Assembly (NCBI GenBank): GCA_021732025.1
Contig: JAKFVU010000083.1
Span: forward strand, 1 to 64,000
Direction: 5' to 3'
DNA from: Candidatus Obscuribacterales bacterium
GTDB lineage: Bacteria > Cyanobacteriota > Vampirovibrionia > Obscuribacterales > Obscuribacteraceae
DNA: 64,000 nucleotides
Both the position numbers and the translations under genes were made by a program. The notes beneath the pieces were generated by a model. That model did no database searches. It was given only the letters and a program-made list of their open reading frames with translations, and was not told the DNA's origin. How positions within the stretch are numbered: the stretch's first letter is position 1; each line of letters opens with the position of its first letter. Positions 20,601 to 28,707 of the stretch are shown here, one piece after another.

Positions 20601-21405
20601 CACCAGACTCAATGCGAAAAGGAGCATCCTTCGAGGCAAAACTCAATGGCTCAGGTATTCCATTATTGAGACGAAGAGATTCTACTGACTGATTGGCCGC
20701 AGCAATAAATTCGGCAGTCTTTTCCGCACTCAAGGGACGGTTTGCCCCGTCGGATGCCGTCACTTTAACTCCTGAGAACTTTCCATCTTCAATCTGATAC
20801 GAGAGTAAATTATCGCCGTAGCCGATCTCAAATTTATGTGGTTTTGAGTTTCCATCAAGCTCAATTTCTTGCTTGAGGCCATCCGATTTAATGCTAAATG
20901 AAATACCAGAAGTAACTTTGTCGTAGGTTACTTGAAGCTCCGTTTCTGGGAAATCTGAGCCTTTAATTTTTCGATGTTCAATAGTTTTGTTGCTATCTTG
21001 CCTGTAAGTGAAGTTCTCTGAGAGAATTTCCTTATTAGCTTGGAAGCCTGCTCTATCTGCAAACACTTTCAGAGTTCGGCTCTCTGATGAATCACTTTCG
21101 ATGCTTAGAACTGCCTCGTTAGCAGGCAGTTCTTTAGGATTCAGAACTTTTCGGCCATTTCGGTCGAAGTATTCCACGGTGGCAGCGGCGGTAGTGCCTT
21201 CTTTGTTTTCGTTGCTTTCTTTACTATCTTTGCTACCATCCGACTTCTGCTTTTCGCCGCTGTGATCATCTAGAAATCGGCCTGAAGTACCGCCAAGAAT
21301 CTCATGGATAACGGGTTCCCACTTTTGCCAGGCAGGCTCGGGATGAGGCTTTTGGTTTTCGACTAGCTCTATATTCTCGCTCACTGAACTACCCGTAGAG
21401 AACAA
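14647..21405 (-). CDS. 2252-residue protein with HEMKH zincin-like motif and central membrane hairpin
   Basis: The largest minus-strand gene. TTG 21405 gives the full frame, but GTG 21384, which has GGGT a few bases upstream, is an alternative. A low-complexity acidic stretch (~48-70) follows the N-terminus. Long helical regions rich in Lys, Glu, Gln and Arg dominate. Two adjacent Gly/Ala-rich hydrophobic helices occur at ~1033-1075 (VIAAAAVSVSITLATMGTG, PIAAVLISSAVALGATQ). A metalloprotease-like HEXXH motif, HEMKH, lies at 1454-1458 (TSALLHEMKHMSEML). Near ~1905-1930 the spacing of LLDMAVFD and VQIKQY resembles a (D)...(Q)xK nuclease core, but weakly. The mix of helices, a membrane hairpin and a peptidase motif is seen in large secreted effectors; that role is inferred. 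No signal peptide is visible. Two smaller genes upstream on the same strand may belong to the unit. Confidence 0.8.
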   Translation of the reverse strand: MFSTGSSVSENIELVENQKPHPEPAWQKWEPVIHEILGGTSGRFLDDHSGEKQKSDGSKDSKESNENKEGTTAAATVEYFDRNGRKVLNPKELPANEAVLSIESDSSESRTLKVFADRAGFQANKEILSENFTYRQDSNKTIEHRKIKGSDFPETELQVTYDKVTSGISFSIKSDGLKQEIELDGNSKPHKFEIGYGDNLLSYQIEDGKFSGVKVTASDGANRPLSAEKTAEFIAAANQSVESLRLNNGIPEPLSFASKDAPFRIESGELNLAEDAYMRRQVVTPELFKSLLSDAKNNDVAKSILVDLSTPDYFSADPLSAAIKTLKERHPEKSEVLSDAAIDSLRMNSRDPLHQVLGKAATEDPVFADNLRQIAGSVLRSERADSDGLAVEVLMSMSSNWTTADFNEALRRMQPDQIREFRAALNQAPLDVKQEAVRIATMNQSEQNRDFLNLPNNLASSQNMLSKDEFRSTQDRMRLIIGQNELGQSLLPLPLVSRLDQRIIDKPAEDKPSSFLDRPPSFLDFAALGKDRQMNHVSDLFRSAFPHHEMLKERRQPNLDTRYLADSLTAHTLYRSGPPQTADNVFSKWGIDSQKFADKIDAAVTQYGQDNLLSLDRRVQMFNALDAASRERLAGAGNGDRVDEGKLAGLVLNGRLGQSESPYSFLLNTPPLEQKLEQNIGAVTSDLRLAELNLRGSRDARDVSLGLLSQYTSDGVGAGALVTHGLDKTFEAVVAIPTFGLAPKTDLFTSGVEAFAKKQGELVEEFRANQQAFKDKLQETANLNSGEAILRFGKTVLDYESLAQSATPQIRKDYMALSLVDRYGMDVIKDKAPRVWQDLQDGGLKRLLDKQLIQSDKFDEITGSRGDRLEQAFKISDSLRKSDTGNLDLGIRRRQVLDVIDGDPSLNRAQKQFSEFGQEFATFSKLVESAKTGTKYEDIVKDLKTQAKELEHAIGQVKREDLNNLIDLQLKTESASRSATDPETRAALEERAKSMRGLLDILDPKSPQNQSLLETLKDVQTRSFSEDTLGTWLKDNGPVIAAAAVSVSITLATMGTGAPIAAVLISSAVALGATQVTSEALYQINHNLGDTGFGAYDSRSYAGAWSANNAESFNRLLAAQDWKGTSESAQSLISSFVKEVSVPLTADYAQNVVMGLVGLGALKIGQSGISSVNAQWVKSLVSNPQSLEMIELAGRAGMNSSSKAAAASWMRQLAKESAKEVGEEIGQEGVTTVAERALQQAKLNSPLASTLLAVSMGLAQGRLGSNHNSGAKFTSDNDMQIHSSMRDSVLENLKNSGHLVEKQPDGSFKVSDYKTPGSELRISLSDDVHMVSNHVETEHAIEPEPSRRHSRHGLGVENNTDVKIQNLSDQLELASPEESAKIKSEIKEILVEKAQEYARKLGLVVTDDNGKVVDYLISEKNIRLTNEGFNDSYGTDNTIEINLNRTDPTSALLHEMKHMSEMLERTSLEKADPEMFDRRIREDVFGELAQGGGLRIAEEGGEQRTVPRTELKTIEQKSALRSLLMEFSETNSSSSPEQIAEWLRDKPEQVQLFAQDGLDSAALTKLMSAEMYHYRAVKREAQLDSDVLQNDVKLDQWTTARAENYRRMAERRGDTIYDEPQLHKLTRAITEEALGIMGDDSHYNVFGPSERRAEVLELSNAIKALKSDSTSQGIVESNVSVIQHSVNLQKLTSSLAKMRADGSANPQVLQDARDAASKVIDKLPETETGRQVVARMLDLQIIDVEQVPAFLRPVGDGAEYLHRISDSSSEANTGRRLSQENPVTRHVLEDRAGKSSAVDIELLRDGGASVMVRKRELDLLDEQGSRTAEQDREYDLIMNKLDAHRALRKAVDSEMARLEETEKISQSELTNTTQGGFATQKLVTNWVKDLFAGDPRYKVLEGGATSDHYLLDMAVFDTKTGQYLPVQIKQYVPDKALPSLVRLAKADPHDEDLQGHGKESAKEANDRRQKLFFQDLAGAVRNSNVSLGDAQGAAKQSLLFSLRESPLTVLHNPLALQNHLSAENMRLKQTQDTIDSLKSLPRAEQHRAAVKLEAELSAQKRSVEKFIGDLESQAKTTNNHRLTEYAGSFRHIVQSGGYFDRAFRSLERITKPPAEPATALKPIPKANPSSNAEAPKHVPIDSIRTQRAPAEIAEPAKSRLDATAETPNIARLKVLSAVFERSSEYGIKVGDQATYDSDLKEVLQELVDGKIGNFNQLQVAEAKKLHAAYVQGNSEGIDRVHAFLRRKQEALR

Positions 21406-21508
21406 TCGATCTTATACCCTCACCGTAGTCAGCTCAATCCTCACCCCAGAAACAGGCATCAATAGATGCACAAGCATGGCAAACTCAGAGAGGGGAAAGC
21501 AAATAATG

Positions 21509-21763
21509 CTAGTGTGTGAAAGTCATATTGACGAAATCAACAAATAGGCTTGTCGCTGGTCCAAATCCATAGCGATCACGTGTCGATTTTAAGAAATCGT
21601 CAGCTACTGCTAGTGCTCTATCATTTTTCGCTAGACATTGCGACAAATCTGCGTAGTAGCCGAGAAGATTTACTGCGTCCGTTGTGTCTGTATCAATATT
21701 ATCCACCAGAACCAAAGAGCCGAACAGCCCCTCTGTCTTCTCATCTAACTTCGCGTTTGCCAT
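21509..21763 (-). CDS. Small protein of unknown function
   Basis: An 84-residue acidic protein. ATG 21763 has AGGGTG about 6 nt upstream, supporting the start. The sequence looks helical (AVNLLGYYADLSQCLAKNDRALAVADDFLKSTRDRYG) and resembles a single TPR-like helix pair, but is too short to assign. It lies 103 nt upstream of the 2252-residue gene on the same strand and may act as a chaperone or regulator for it; this rests on position only. Confidence 0.6.
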   Translation of the reverse strand: MANAKLDEKTEGLFGSLVLVDNIDTDTTDAVNLLGYYADLSQCLAKNDRALAVADDFLKSTRDRYGFGPATSLFVDFVNMTFTH

Positions 21764-21919
21764 ATATTCACCCTAGTAATCTTTCAGCGGTTCAATTGAC
21801 TGAAGTATAGGCAGCAAATGTTGCAAAGCTGCGTCAAATCCAGCAAAAAAAGTCACCATTAAGACTCACGGGTAAGAGAAGCAAACTGACTCAGTGAAAA
21901 AACAAGAAAGACACGCAAA

Positions 21920-22540
21920 TTACCAATTGGCTTCGCCTATTTCAACACGATTAAGGTTGTAGACATCACCAGCATCAAGTTTCCACCTTAGATTGAGGTT
22001 CAGCCCCTGATTTTTGTCATCGAAATAGTCAATCTGCAAAGCAAAATCCTGAACGGCTTTCAAGTCTTGCAAGAGGGCTGGGTTATCCAGACCGCACTCG
22101 TTTAATAATCTTTGGGCTTCTGGAAGATTGTTCTCGTCGAGGGCTTTAGCAGTATCAAGGGCGAAGAGAACACTACATGGATCAAGGTTCTCCCTTATCT
22201 TGGCGCTAATTTCAGCCTTGCTCTTCATCTCTGAACTTTCGGCATTAGCTGGAGGTGTCTGAGCAGGCACTTCTCTGTAGGTTGGAACCGGAGCCTTGAA
22301 TGATGGCACTTCCAGAGAGTTTGAGAGGATATGCTCTTGTCCAAGCATGAAGGTAGGGAACGCACCCTGGCGCTGCGAGCTCTCTTCAGAGTGAGCGCCA
22401 TCGGCAGCGGCTACGGAAGGGCTTGGAGGACTTACTGGTCGAGCTTCTTGAGCATATTCCTCAAACAGCCGCGATGAAGACTGGCCCGATTGATTGGTAG
22501 CAGCCTTTGAACCATCGTTGACTTCAAACTGTCCTTGCAT
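21920..22540 (-). CDS. Protein of unknown function with disordered Pro/Ser-rich N-terminus
   Basis: A 206-residue protein starting at ATG 22540, with GAGGG 7 nt upstream. Residues 1-105 are low-complexity and rich in Ser, Pro, Ala, Gln and Glu, probably disordered. Residues ~110-170 form predicted helices (SAKIRENLDPCSVLFALDTAKALDE, EAQRLLNECGL, LLQDLKAVQDFALQIDYF), and the C-terminal ~30 residues form beta strands (LNLNLRWKLDAGDVYNLNRVEI). No family is recognised. It heads a minus-strand series with the 84-residue and 2252-residue genes. The divergent TPR gene begins 256 nt away, so promoters for both directions should lie in 22541-22796. Confidence 0.65.
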   Translation of the reverse strand: MQGQFEVNDGSKAATNQSGQSSSRLFEEYAQEARPVSPPSPSVAAADGAHSEESSQRQGAFPTFMLGQEHILSNSLEVPSFKAPVPTYREVPAQTPPANAESSEMKSKAEISAKIRENLDPCSVLFALDTAKALDENNLPEAQRLLNECGLDNPALLQDLKAVQDFALQIDYFDDKNQGLNLNLRWKLDAGDVYNLNRVEIGEANW

Positions 22541-22796
22541 TGGTTAACCCTCTAATGTAACGGCCTACGCCCCATGCAATCACAATAATGCCAAGCTAGA
22601 ACCGACTGGTGACGGATGCGTGACCAAGCTGTGACTGCAATGTGAAAGGAGAACTGCTGCCAGCCTAACTACTCCGACTGAATGAAAGCAGAGGAGCAGC
22701 TCTCTCGGCACGTCTACCTATGTGTTGCTATCGTGCCTCAGGGCCACCCAAGAAGAGGTATGATAAATTATCCTCTCCAATATTGGTGTTTTTTAA

Positions 22797-24530
22797 ATGT
22801 CTTGCAGAAAGACTACAGCAAGCATAGTTGCGCGACTCGCGGCAATTTCAGTTGCTCTGTCATCAACTGGCGTGGCACTTGGGGCGCCTATTGTTTCAAT
22901 CCCAGAATTTCAGTATGAAGAAGTGAAAAAACACACTGCCGCTGAGGACGAAGAGTTTGTTTCTTCTGCATTTCTGTCACCACCACTGCGACTGCGGCGT
23001 GCGAAGAATTTGCTAGCAGCTGGTCACTATCAAGAGGCTATAGCAGAATATTCAAAGGGCGCCTCTGAGTGGAAAGTGCCGAGGAACTTTCACATACAAG
23101 TTGAAAGAGAGTGGGGCATTGCCTGCGAAAAGCTCGGCATGAACGAAGAAGCTCTTCAGCATTACAAGACTGCGATGTCAAAAGAATTACAAGCCAAGCT
23201 TCTGTTAAAGCTAAATCGCTTCCGTGAGGCAAAAAGAATTGCTGATGAAATAATTGTTGTATGTGCCTCGGCGGAAAAGAGAAAACATGAATATGACTCT
23301 CAATTTCCAGAGTGGTTAAGACTTCGTGCGGCAGCGGAGGAAGGTCTAAACTTAGATACCCGCGCTATTGCAGATCTGAAGCTAGCAGGCCAGAAGTATT
23401 TCAAGAGCAACTCAGAGAAAGCGGATCTGTGTATTCGCGAAGCAAATGAACTGATTGCACGGAGAAAACCCCATGCTCCAATCTCCCTCAAGCCACTCCA
23501 GCTTCCTCAGGAAGGAAAAGAAAAAATTATTGCTCTTGTAAAATTTTTGGTTGATTCACCGACACCATTCAATCTTGCAAAAATCAATGCACTAACAGGA
23601 GGCCATCTAAAGGTCCCGGGACCTACATGGCCATATTATTGCGAAGACGAACACACGCAAATTCCGTTCGTTCGCCTCAAATATAATTCGGAGCAAGATA
23701 ACTATCTCTCTCCAACAATATTAGAGATTGTCATCTCCACTGATAAATGTTGCGTGGAGAAGAAAGAAATTGATGCTCTCATTCCAACAAACGAAAAAAA
23801 GGTGCAACCGATATGTCATTGGAATGACGCAGACGAAACAAAATATGCAGAAGCATATGATCTATCAACCGGCAATCTGAAATTCTATTTTGGCGAAGGC
23901 GGAGCTAGAATTTTACGAGGAATTACCTTAACAGCTCATAAACCCTTAAAAGAAAAATCCAGTCGAGACTACTGGAAAGAATCACTATTCTTGCCAGATA
24001 GTGAGAATTCAAAACAGCTCGAACTTCTCTCAAAGAGCATTGCGTTAGACGATCGAAATATCACAATGTATCTCGCTCGAGCTAAGGTATATCTTAAGCT
24101 GAAGCTCTTTAACGAGGCCTTGGTTGATACAAAACATGCAGTTGTGCTTGGTGGCCGACCCTACTTGAATGAACAGTCAATTGTCGAAGAGCAAATGGGA
24201 GATATTGATGCAGCAATCGAGCATCTAAAAATGTTCATAGGAAACCATGCACCTGGGCCTGAGACAGCAAAATACTTCACGCGCTTGGCAGACCTCTACT
24301 TGCAAAAGAAAGACTATGACGCGACCTTGGTAGCGTGCAAAAAAGCAATGATAGACTCACGAGAGACCGCACCTGCCATGTTTATGAAAGCCAAAGCCGA
24401 AAAAGGACTCAATAGAATCGGCGCGGCACGCCATGATGCAACAATTGCTATGAATGACTATTTTACTCAAGCACGAATCGTAAGACGAGACGAAGTAATT
24501 GAATGGCTCAATAGTCTACCAACACAGTGA
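22797..24530 (+). CDS. Secreted TPR-repeat protein
   Basis: A 577-residue protein with an N-terminal signal peptide (SIVARLAAISVALSSTGVALG). TPR-like helix pairs occupy ~60-210 (YQEAIAEYSKGASEWKV, NEEALQHYKTAMSKEL) and ~395-570 (NEALVDTKHAVVLGG, IDAAIEHLKMFIGN, YDATLVACKKAMIDS). The middle (~240-390) is a different mixed alpha/beta domain with no recognised motif. TPRs mediate protein-protein contacts, here presumably outside the cytoplasm. No clear SD precedes ATG 22797. Its stop overlaps a GTG for the next gene, whose better ATG is 18 nt further on, so the two genes are probably an operon. Confidence 0.8.
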   Translation: MSCRKTTASIVARLAAISVALSSTGVALGAPIVSIPEFQYEEVKKHTAAEDEEFVSSAFLSPPLRLRRAKNLLAAGHYQEAIAEYSKGASEWKVPRNFHIQVEREWGIACEKLGMNEEALQHYKTAMSKELQAKLLLKLNRFREAKRIADEIIVVCASAEKRKHEYDSQFPEWLRLRAAAEEGLNLDTRAIADLKLAGQKYFKSNSEKADLCIREANELIARRKPHAPISLKPLQLPQEGKEKIIALVKFLVDSPTPFNLAKINALTGGHLKVPGPTWPYYCEDEHTQIPFVRLKYNSEQDNYLSPTILEIVISTDKCCVEKKEIDALIPTNEKKVQPICHWNDADETKYAEAYDLSTGNLKFYFGEGGARILRGITLTAHKPLKEKSSRDYWKESLFLPDSENSKQLELLSKSIALDDRNITMYLARAKVYLKLKLFNEALVDTKHAVVLGGRPYLNEQSIVEEQMGDIDAAIEHLKMFIGNHAPGPETAKYFTRLADLYLQKKDYDATLVACKKAMIDSRETAPAMFMKAKAEKGLNRIGAARHDATIAMNDYFTQARIVRRDEVIEWLNSLPTQ

Positions 24531-24547
24531 TAACGGAAAGAACAACA

Positions 24548-25738
24548 ATGAGCAATCCAATTATCGCTAAAATTTATCGTCTTCTGGCAGTTATCTGTAC
24601 CATAGCAACTCTGCTCCCATGCTGTTCCAGCCCGGCAAAAGGAGCTTGGGGGTATATCGACGAGAAACAACACAAAGTCATCTATCCAGAGCACGGATAT
24701 ATAGATTGCAACGGAAAAGTTGCCTTCAAATGCCCAGATAAAACCGATAGCAATGAATTTACAAACGGTCATGCACTGATAACAAGCGAGGACACAGACC
24801 AACCACACTACTACGTGAACAAGGTCGGCATGATTGTTTCAAAGCGCTTCATGATTGGAGAATCATTCTCAGAAGGCCTAGCCGGTGCTGGGCAAACCGG
24901 CAAAGTGGGTTTCATTGACGCGGAAGGAAAATTCGCCATAGCGCCTTACTTTCAAAACGTGGAGGCTTTCCGCGAGGGACTTGCAGCTGTAGAAGTGAAT
25001 AGAAAATACGGATTCATAGACAAGTCGGGAGCTTTGGTAATTGATCCATTTTTCGACCGCGTCGCAAGTTTCGCTGAGGGCCTTGCAGCAGTTCAAGCAG
25101 AAGGAAAAATTGGTTTCATAGACAAGCTGGGCATTTGGAAAATAAAACCACAATTCGATTTCGTAGAAGGATTCGCTGAAGGACTTACTCTCGTTACCTC
25201 TGGTCAAGATAGCTATTATATCGACAAACTGGGAAACATTGTCATACGGCTCGACAAGAAAACCCACACTAGTCGACAGTCAACCGATGGCATTTCTAGA
25301 ACATCTCTAGGAGCTAGTCGAGGTGGCTCAGAGGGATGGGGCTTTCAACATTACAGGTCAACCCCCTCCTCATTTAGTGAAGGGCTGGCAGTCGTAGTAC
25401 GCAACAACAAAGAGGGCTACCTCAACAAATCAGGAAACCCTGCGATCGCAGCCAAATTCGACGAAGCTTACCCCTTTAAAGACGGCATTGCCCGAGTTAG
25501 AGTTGGCACCAAATACGGCTTCATAGACAAAACGGGCTCATACACAATAATACCAAAGTTTAAGCATGCAAGAGATTTTTGCGAAGGTGCAGCTGCAGTA
25601 GCTGTAGCACCCAATAAATGGGGATACATAAGTAAGACCGGCCAGTTTTTGATTAAACCGAAGTATTCTTACGCGAGATCATTCTCAGAAGGTCTTGCCA
25701 ATGTTCAATTTTCCGGTTACCACCCAGAAGCTAACTGA
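24548..25738 (+). CDS. Exported WG-repeat protein
   Basis: A 396-residue protein. ATG 24548 is chosen over GTG 24527 because GGAAAG lies 7 nt before it. The signal peptide (RLLAVICTIATLLPCCSS) contains a double Cys, so a lipoprotein is possible, although the lipobox is poor. The mature protein is almost entirely WG repeats of ~42 residues with the pattern G(Y/F)IDK.G...I.P.FD.V..F.EGLA.V: GYIDEKQHKVIYP, GFIDAEGKFAIAPYF, YGFIDKSGALVIDPFF, GFIDKLGIWKIKPQF, GYLNKSGNPAIAAKF, YGFIDKTGSYTIIPKF, WGYISKTGQFLIKPKY. A Ser/Gly/Arg-rich insert at ~245-285 separates two blocks. It sits directly after the TPR gene and is probably co-transcribed, pairing two repeat scaffolds for an envelope complex. Confidence 0.88.
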   Translation: MSNPIIAKIYRLLAVICTIATLLPCCSSPAKGAWGYIDEKQHKVIYPEHGYIDCNGKVAFKCPDKTDSNEFTNGHALITSEDTDQPHYYVNKVGMIVSKRFMIGESFSEGLAGAGQTGKVGFIDAEGKFAIAPYFQNVEAFREGLAAVEVNRKYGFIDKSGALVIDPFFDRVASFAEGLAAVQAEGKIGFIDKLGIWKIKPQFDFVEGFAEGLTLVTSGQDSYYIDKLGNIVIRLDKKTHTSRQSTDGISRTSLGASRGGSEGWGFQHYRSTPSSFSEGLAVVVRNNKEGYLNKSGNPAIAAKFDEAYPFKDGIARVRVGTKYGFIDKTGSYTIIPKFKHARDFCEGAAAVAVAPNKWGYISKTGQFLIKPKYSYARSFSEGLANVQFSGYHPEAN

Positions 25739-25885
25739 AGGTGCGTCATGGACCGAAAGTACTCTATATGTGATATTCAGATTAACGACCGCATACTTGT
25801 TCACCGAAAACGCGGATGTCACTGCAGGAGGGGTTGAATAATCGGTATGGCAGTTGGGTTTAAACTTGAATGAAACGTCAACAAA

Positions 25886-27160
25886 TCAAACCCGACCACC
25901 ACCAGATTTGAGCCGCTGGTATTTGGCGAGCCATCCCTTATTTAAATCAACCTGCTCATAGCCAAATCGTTCACCATTTATCCGCACAGTTTGATTTGGA
26001 GAAACCCACTGGCGATTCGCGTCATAATAGCCACCTTTGACGCCGAATCCAACTTTCCCTGATGCATTTCCGGTAGCACCATAGGTAGTATCGGTACCTT
26101 CTTGCCAGGCTTTAGTTATGGCTTCCACATACTTTGGATTATTGGACCAACCGGGGTTATGCGTAGGATAATACCTACCAGTCAAAGCTTGCATAATTGT
26201 TTGGTTACGTGAGGCGGCTCTGTTCATCACTTCTTCAGCAAAAGCCAATTGTGCTGCAGGCCCTTGAGAGCCTACTTCAGAAGCCATTCGGCCAGCGAAA
26301 GCGGCCATAACTTTAGGGTCTTTCAATTGAGCATCAAACTGTGTTCTATCAACAGCACCAGGTAAGAAATTCGGTGTCACTTTGTCTCTAGTATCAGCAG
26401 ATGTGTCTCGTTGAGGTTGAGGAACAACCTTTCGCTCAGCTCCAGGTAGCTCCGAGGGTATTGACTTAGTCTTGTCGCCTGCGTCTACTTTGAGTGTCTC
26501 TGGTCGTGCTGAGACAAGCTGAGCGTGAGCTTTACCTTGGTAGTCAACAAAGTTACCTTGTTTATCGCGCTCTCTTTCAAAAGTACCATCAGCTTTCGAA
26601 ACACCCCTTAGTGCAATTTTCTCTCGGCCATCTGCACCACTATCAAACAAGTGAACCATCTGCCTGTTGCCGGCCGCCTCGACCTCCAAGCGCAGTTTTC
26701 GTTCACCGCCAGAACTATCGCGGTAGCTCAAGCTGGTAACGCCAGCATTGGCTAGGTCGCGAACCGTGGCCAATTTCTGCTCAGCACTAGCGTCACTGCC
26801 AAACAATACTGCAGCTCTTCCCTCAACAGTCTTATCGCCACTTTTCGATACATCTGGTGCGACAGAGATAGACTTATCATTGGTCTGTGAACTCAGGGTA
26901 GGGTCGCCAAGTTTATTCGACTTACCGGTCAAATCGTTGATTGATCCAAACTGCAAAACCCCGTTTAAGAGCGCAGCTTTATCCAAACTAGAGTCACCAC
27001 TAACAGTACTACCCTTAGCAGCATGCCAATCAGAGCTGGTCGCGAAACACTGTCTTGATATGTCACCCCACTCAGATTGTTGAGCGGGTGAAAATTTTTC
27101 CTTAGTTTCAGCCCAAGGCTGAGACTCGCAACGCGAGGCTTGCCCATTACTATTTGTCAT
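25886..27160 (-). CDS. Effector-like protein with SleB/muramidase-like C-terminal domain
   Basis: A 424-residue protein without a signal peptide. Residues 1-130 are polar and probably disordered. Residues ~130-220 contain a small beta-rich module (VTSLSYRDSSGGERKLRLEV, IALRGVSKADGTFERERD). Residues ~285-395 resemble cell-wall hydrolases of the SleB/Hydrolase_2 type: GRMASEVGSQGPAAQLAFAE places a Glu like the GEARG motif, then VMNRAASRNQTIMQALTG matches the family's VLNRV...(S)I.(D)V pattern. Such enzymes cleave peptidoglycan; the assignment is a pattern match only. ATG 27160 has no strong SD. The beta-rich module is reminiscent of the gene at the window's right end and of the 2252-residue protein, suggesting a lineage-specific family. 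Confidence 0.65.
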   Translation of the reverse strand: MTNSNGQASRCESQPWAETKEKFSPAQQSEWGDISRQCFATSSDWHAAKGSTVSGDSSLDKAALLNGVLQFGSINDLTGKSNKLGDPTLSSQTNDKSISVAPDVSKSGDKTVEGRAAVLFGSDASAEQKLATVRDLANAGVTSLSYRDSSGGERKLRLEVEAAGNRQMVHLFDSGADGREKIALRGVSKADGTFERERDKQGNFVDYQGKAHAQLVSARPETLKVDAGDKTKSIPSELPGAERKVVPQPQRDTSADTRDKVTPNFLPGAVDRTQFDAQLKDPKVMAAFAGRMASEVGSQGPAAQLAFAEEVMNRAASRNQTIMQALTGRYYPTHNPGWSNNPKYVEAITKAWQEGTDTTYGATGNASGKVGFGVKGGYYDANRQWVSPNQTVRINGERFGYEQVDLNKGWLAKYQRLKSGGGRV

Positions 27161-27337
27161 ACTATTCTATGATTGCTTTGGTAAAATATGGGGACTCTGT
27201 GAGATCCAGGGCAGCACTGTGCAGCGCTGACAATTCCACTAAGTAGCGAGACTATAACAACCCAGGGGTGAAACTCTCGTGAAAGTTTTTGTAAAACGAA
27301 TATTTATTTGGCAACTATCGTGAGAGGAATAATTCCA

Positions 27338-28543
27338 TTGAAATCACTAGCACAAAGGTCGGTTCTGCTGTCTGCGCTTCTTGCTCTTTCGGGTGCAAGC
27401 GCGGCTTTCGCCCGCGCAGAGATTTTTTCGGAATACTCATTTACTCAGGCAAAAGAGAAAGCAGACCAGGAACATAAACTCCTATTGATAGATTTCACAG
27501 CTTCTTGGTGCCCACCCTGCAAGAAAATGGAATCGACAACCTGGGCTGATGATGCGGTGCAATCGTGGATTAAAGAAAACGCTATTGCTATTCAGGTTGA
27601 TGTAGACGAAGACACTAAGACGACCTCAAAGTTTAAAGTCCATGCCATGCCGACAATAGTTCTCTTCTCTGCCGAGACTAGCAATTCTGAATTTGGCAGA
27701 CAGGTCGGCTTCATGAGTTCGGGGGAGCTGCTGAGGTGGCTCAAAGGAGCTAAAAGCGGCAAGCCTGCTGAAGCTGATACAGAGCAGGGCGATGAGAGCG
27801 GCGGAACGAATAACGCGAAAGGCAGCGCAGATGACGGCGCCATCTGGGAACGAATCTCGGGTGCGCGGCAACTATCGATGAGTCAAAAACATGCAGAAGC
27901 ACTAAATGATTACCTTTGGCTCTGGACTAATCTTGAAAATAGTGATTCAACATTTGGTGAGATTAGATTGCGTATGCTGCCTGTAGAAATAAAGCAGCTC
28001 TGTGCCGCATATCCGGCTGCCAAAACTAAATTTAGTGAACTGCGAGATGCTGCCGAAAAGGCTGGCAATAGAACCGATTGGATAATTCTAAACGGAATAC
28101 TCGACGACAACCCGCGCACACTTACTTGGTTCGATGGTGCCAAAAGCGACCCTAAAAACATTGAAACCTTTAAAAAGAACAGTTCACTACTTGAGTCTGT
28201 TTTGTTCTCTAATTGCAGATGGGCTGACGCTACAAAATACTTGTATCCTCAACCGCTAGCGAAAATTGCCGAGTATCACAAAACCGCTGAACAGATGAAG
28301 AAGCCGCGCCCAGACACTGAAGTTTCGAAAGATTTCGATCCGTTTCCGAGCATGGTGCTGCTGGTCTATGGAGCCTACATTGGTGCCAACCAAGAGGCTG
28401 AAGCGCAGAAAATTGCTGATGAATGCTTGCGCTTAGACAATACGCCAGAAATGCATAGCGCTTTAGACAACATGGCGAAGAGCATGAGAGTTGCACGTGC
28501 GGCCCAGAGCAAAGGCTCAGCAAGCCCCAAGACCGGACATTAG
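27338..28543 (+). CDS. Exported thioredoxin-fold protein with helical C-terminal extension
   Basis: A 401-residue protein from TTG 27338, which has GAGAGG about 8 nt upstream and gives a textbook signal peptide (KSLAQRSVLLSALLALSGAS, cleavage near AFA). The thioredoxin domain at ~30-135 has the redox motif WCPPCK (C58, C61 in this numbering), a DVDED strand and the cis-proline MPTIVLF. This matches DsbD-gamma/thioredoxin-like proteins that reduce or form disulfides in the periplasm. An acidic linker (~145-170) leads to a ~230-residue helical domain of unknown role. It stands alone between a divergent muramidase-like gene and a ferritin-like gene. An in-frame TTG at 27308 has no SD. Confidence 0.85.
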   Translation: MKSLAQRSVLLSALLALSGASAAFARAEIFSEYSFTQAKEKADQEHKLLLIDFTASWCPPCKKMESTTWADDAVQSWIKENAIAIQVDVDEDTKTTSKFKVHAMPTIVLFSAETSNSEFGRQVGFMSSGELLRWLKGAKSGKPAEADTEQGDESGGTNNAKGSADDGAIWERISGARQLSMSQKHAEALNDYLWLWTNLENSDSTFGEIRLRMLPVEIKQLCAAYPAAKTKFSELRDAAEKAGNRTDWIILNGILDDNPRTLTWFDGAKSDPKNIETFKKNSSLLESVLFSNCRWADATKYLYPQPLAKIAEYHKTAEQMKKPRPDTEVSKDFDPFPSMVLLVYGAYIGANQEAEAQKIADECLRLDNTPEMHSALDNMAKSMRVARAAQSKGSASPKTGH

Positions 28544-28707
28544 CGCCATAAAGTCTTCCGGCGACAAGAGCTCAGCAAGTTAAGAATTATAGCTTTTTCT
28601 TGCAGATCAATCTGCAAGTTGGAACTTACTGTTGGCTTCAGAAGTCAATTTACCAGCCTGACTCAGGATTATTGCACGATAGTCTAAGGCAAATTTGAGG
28701 TTACATC

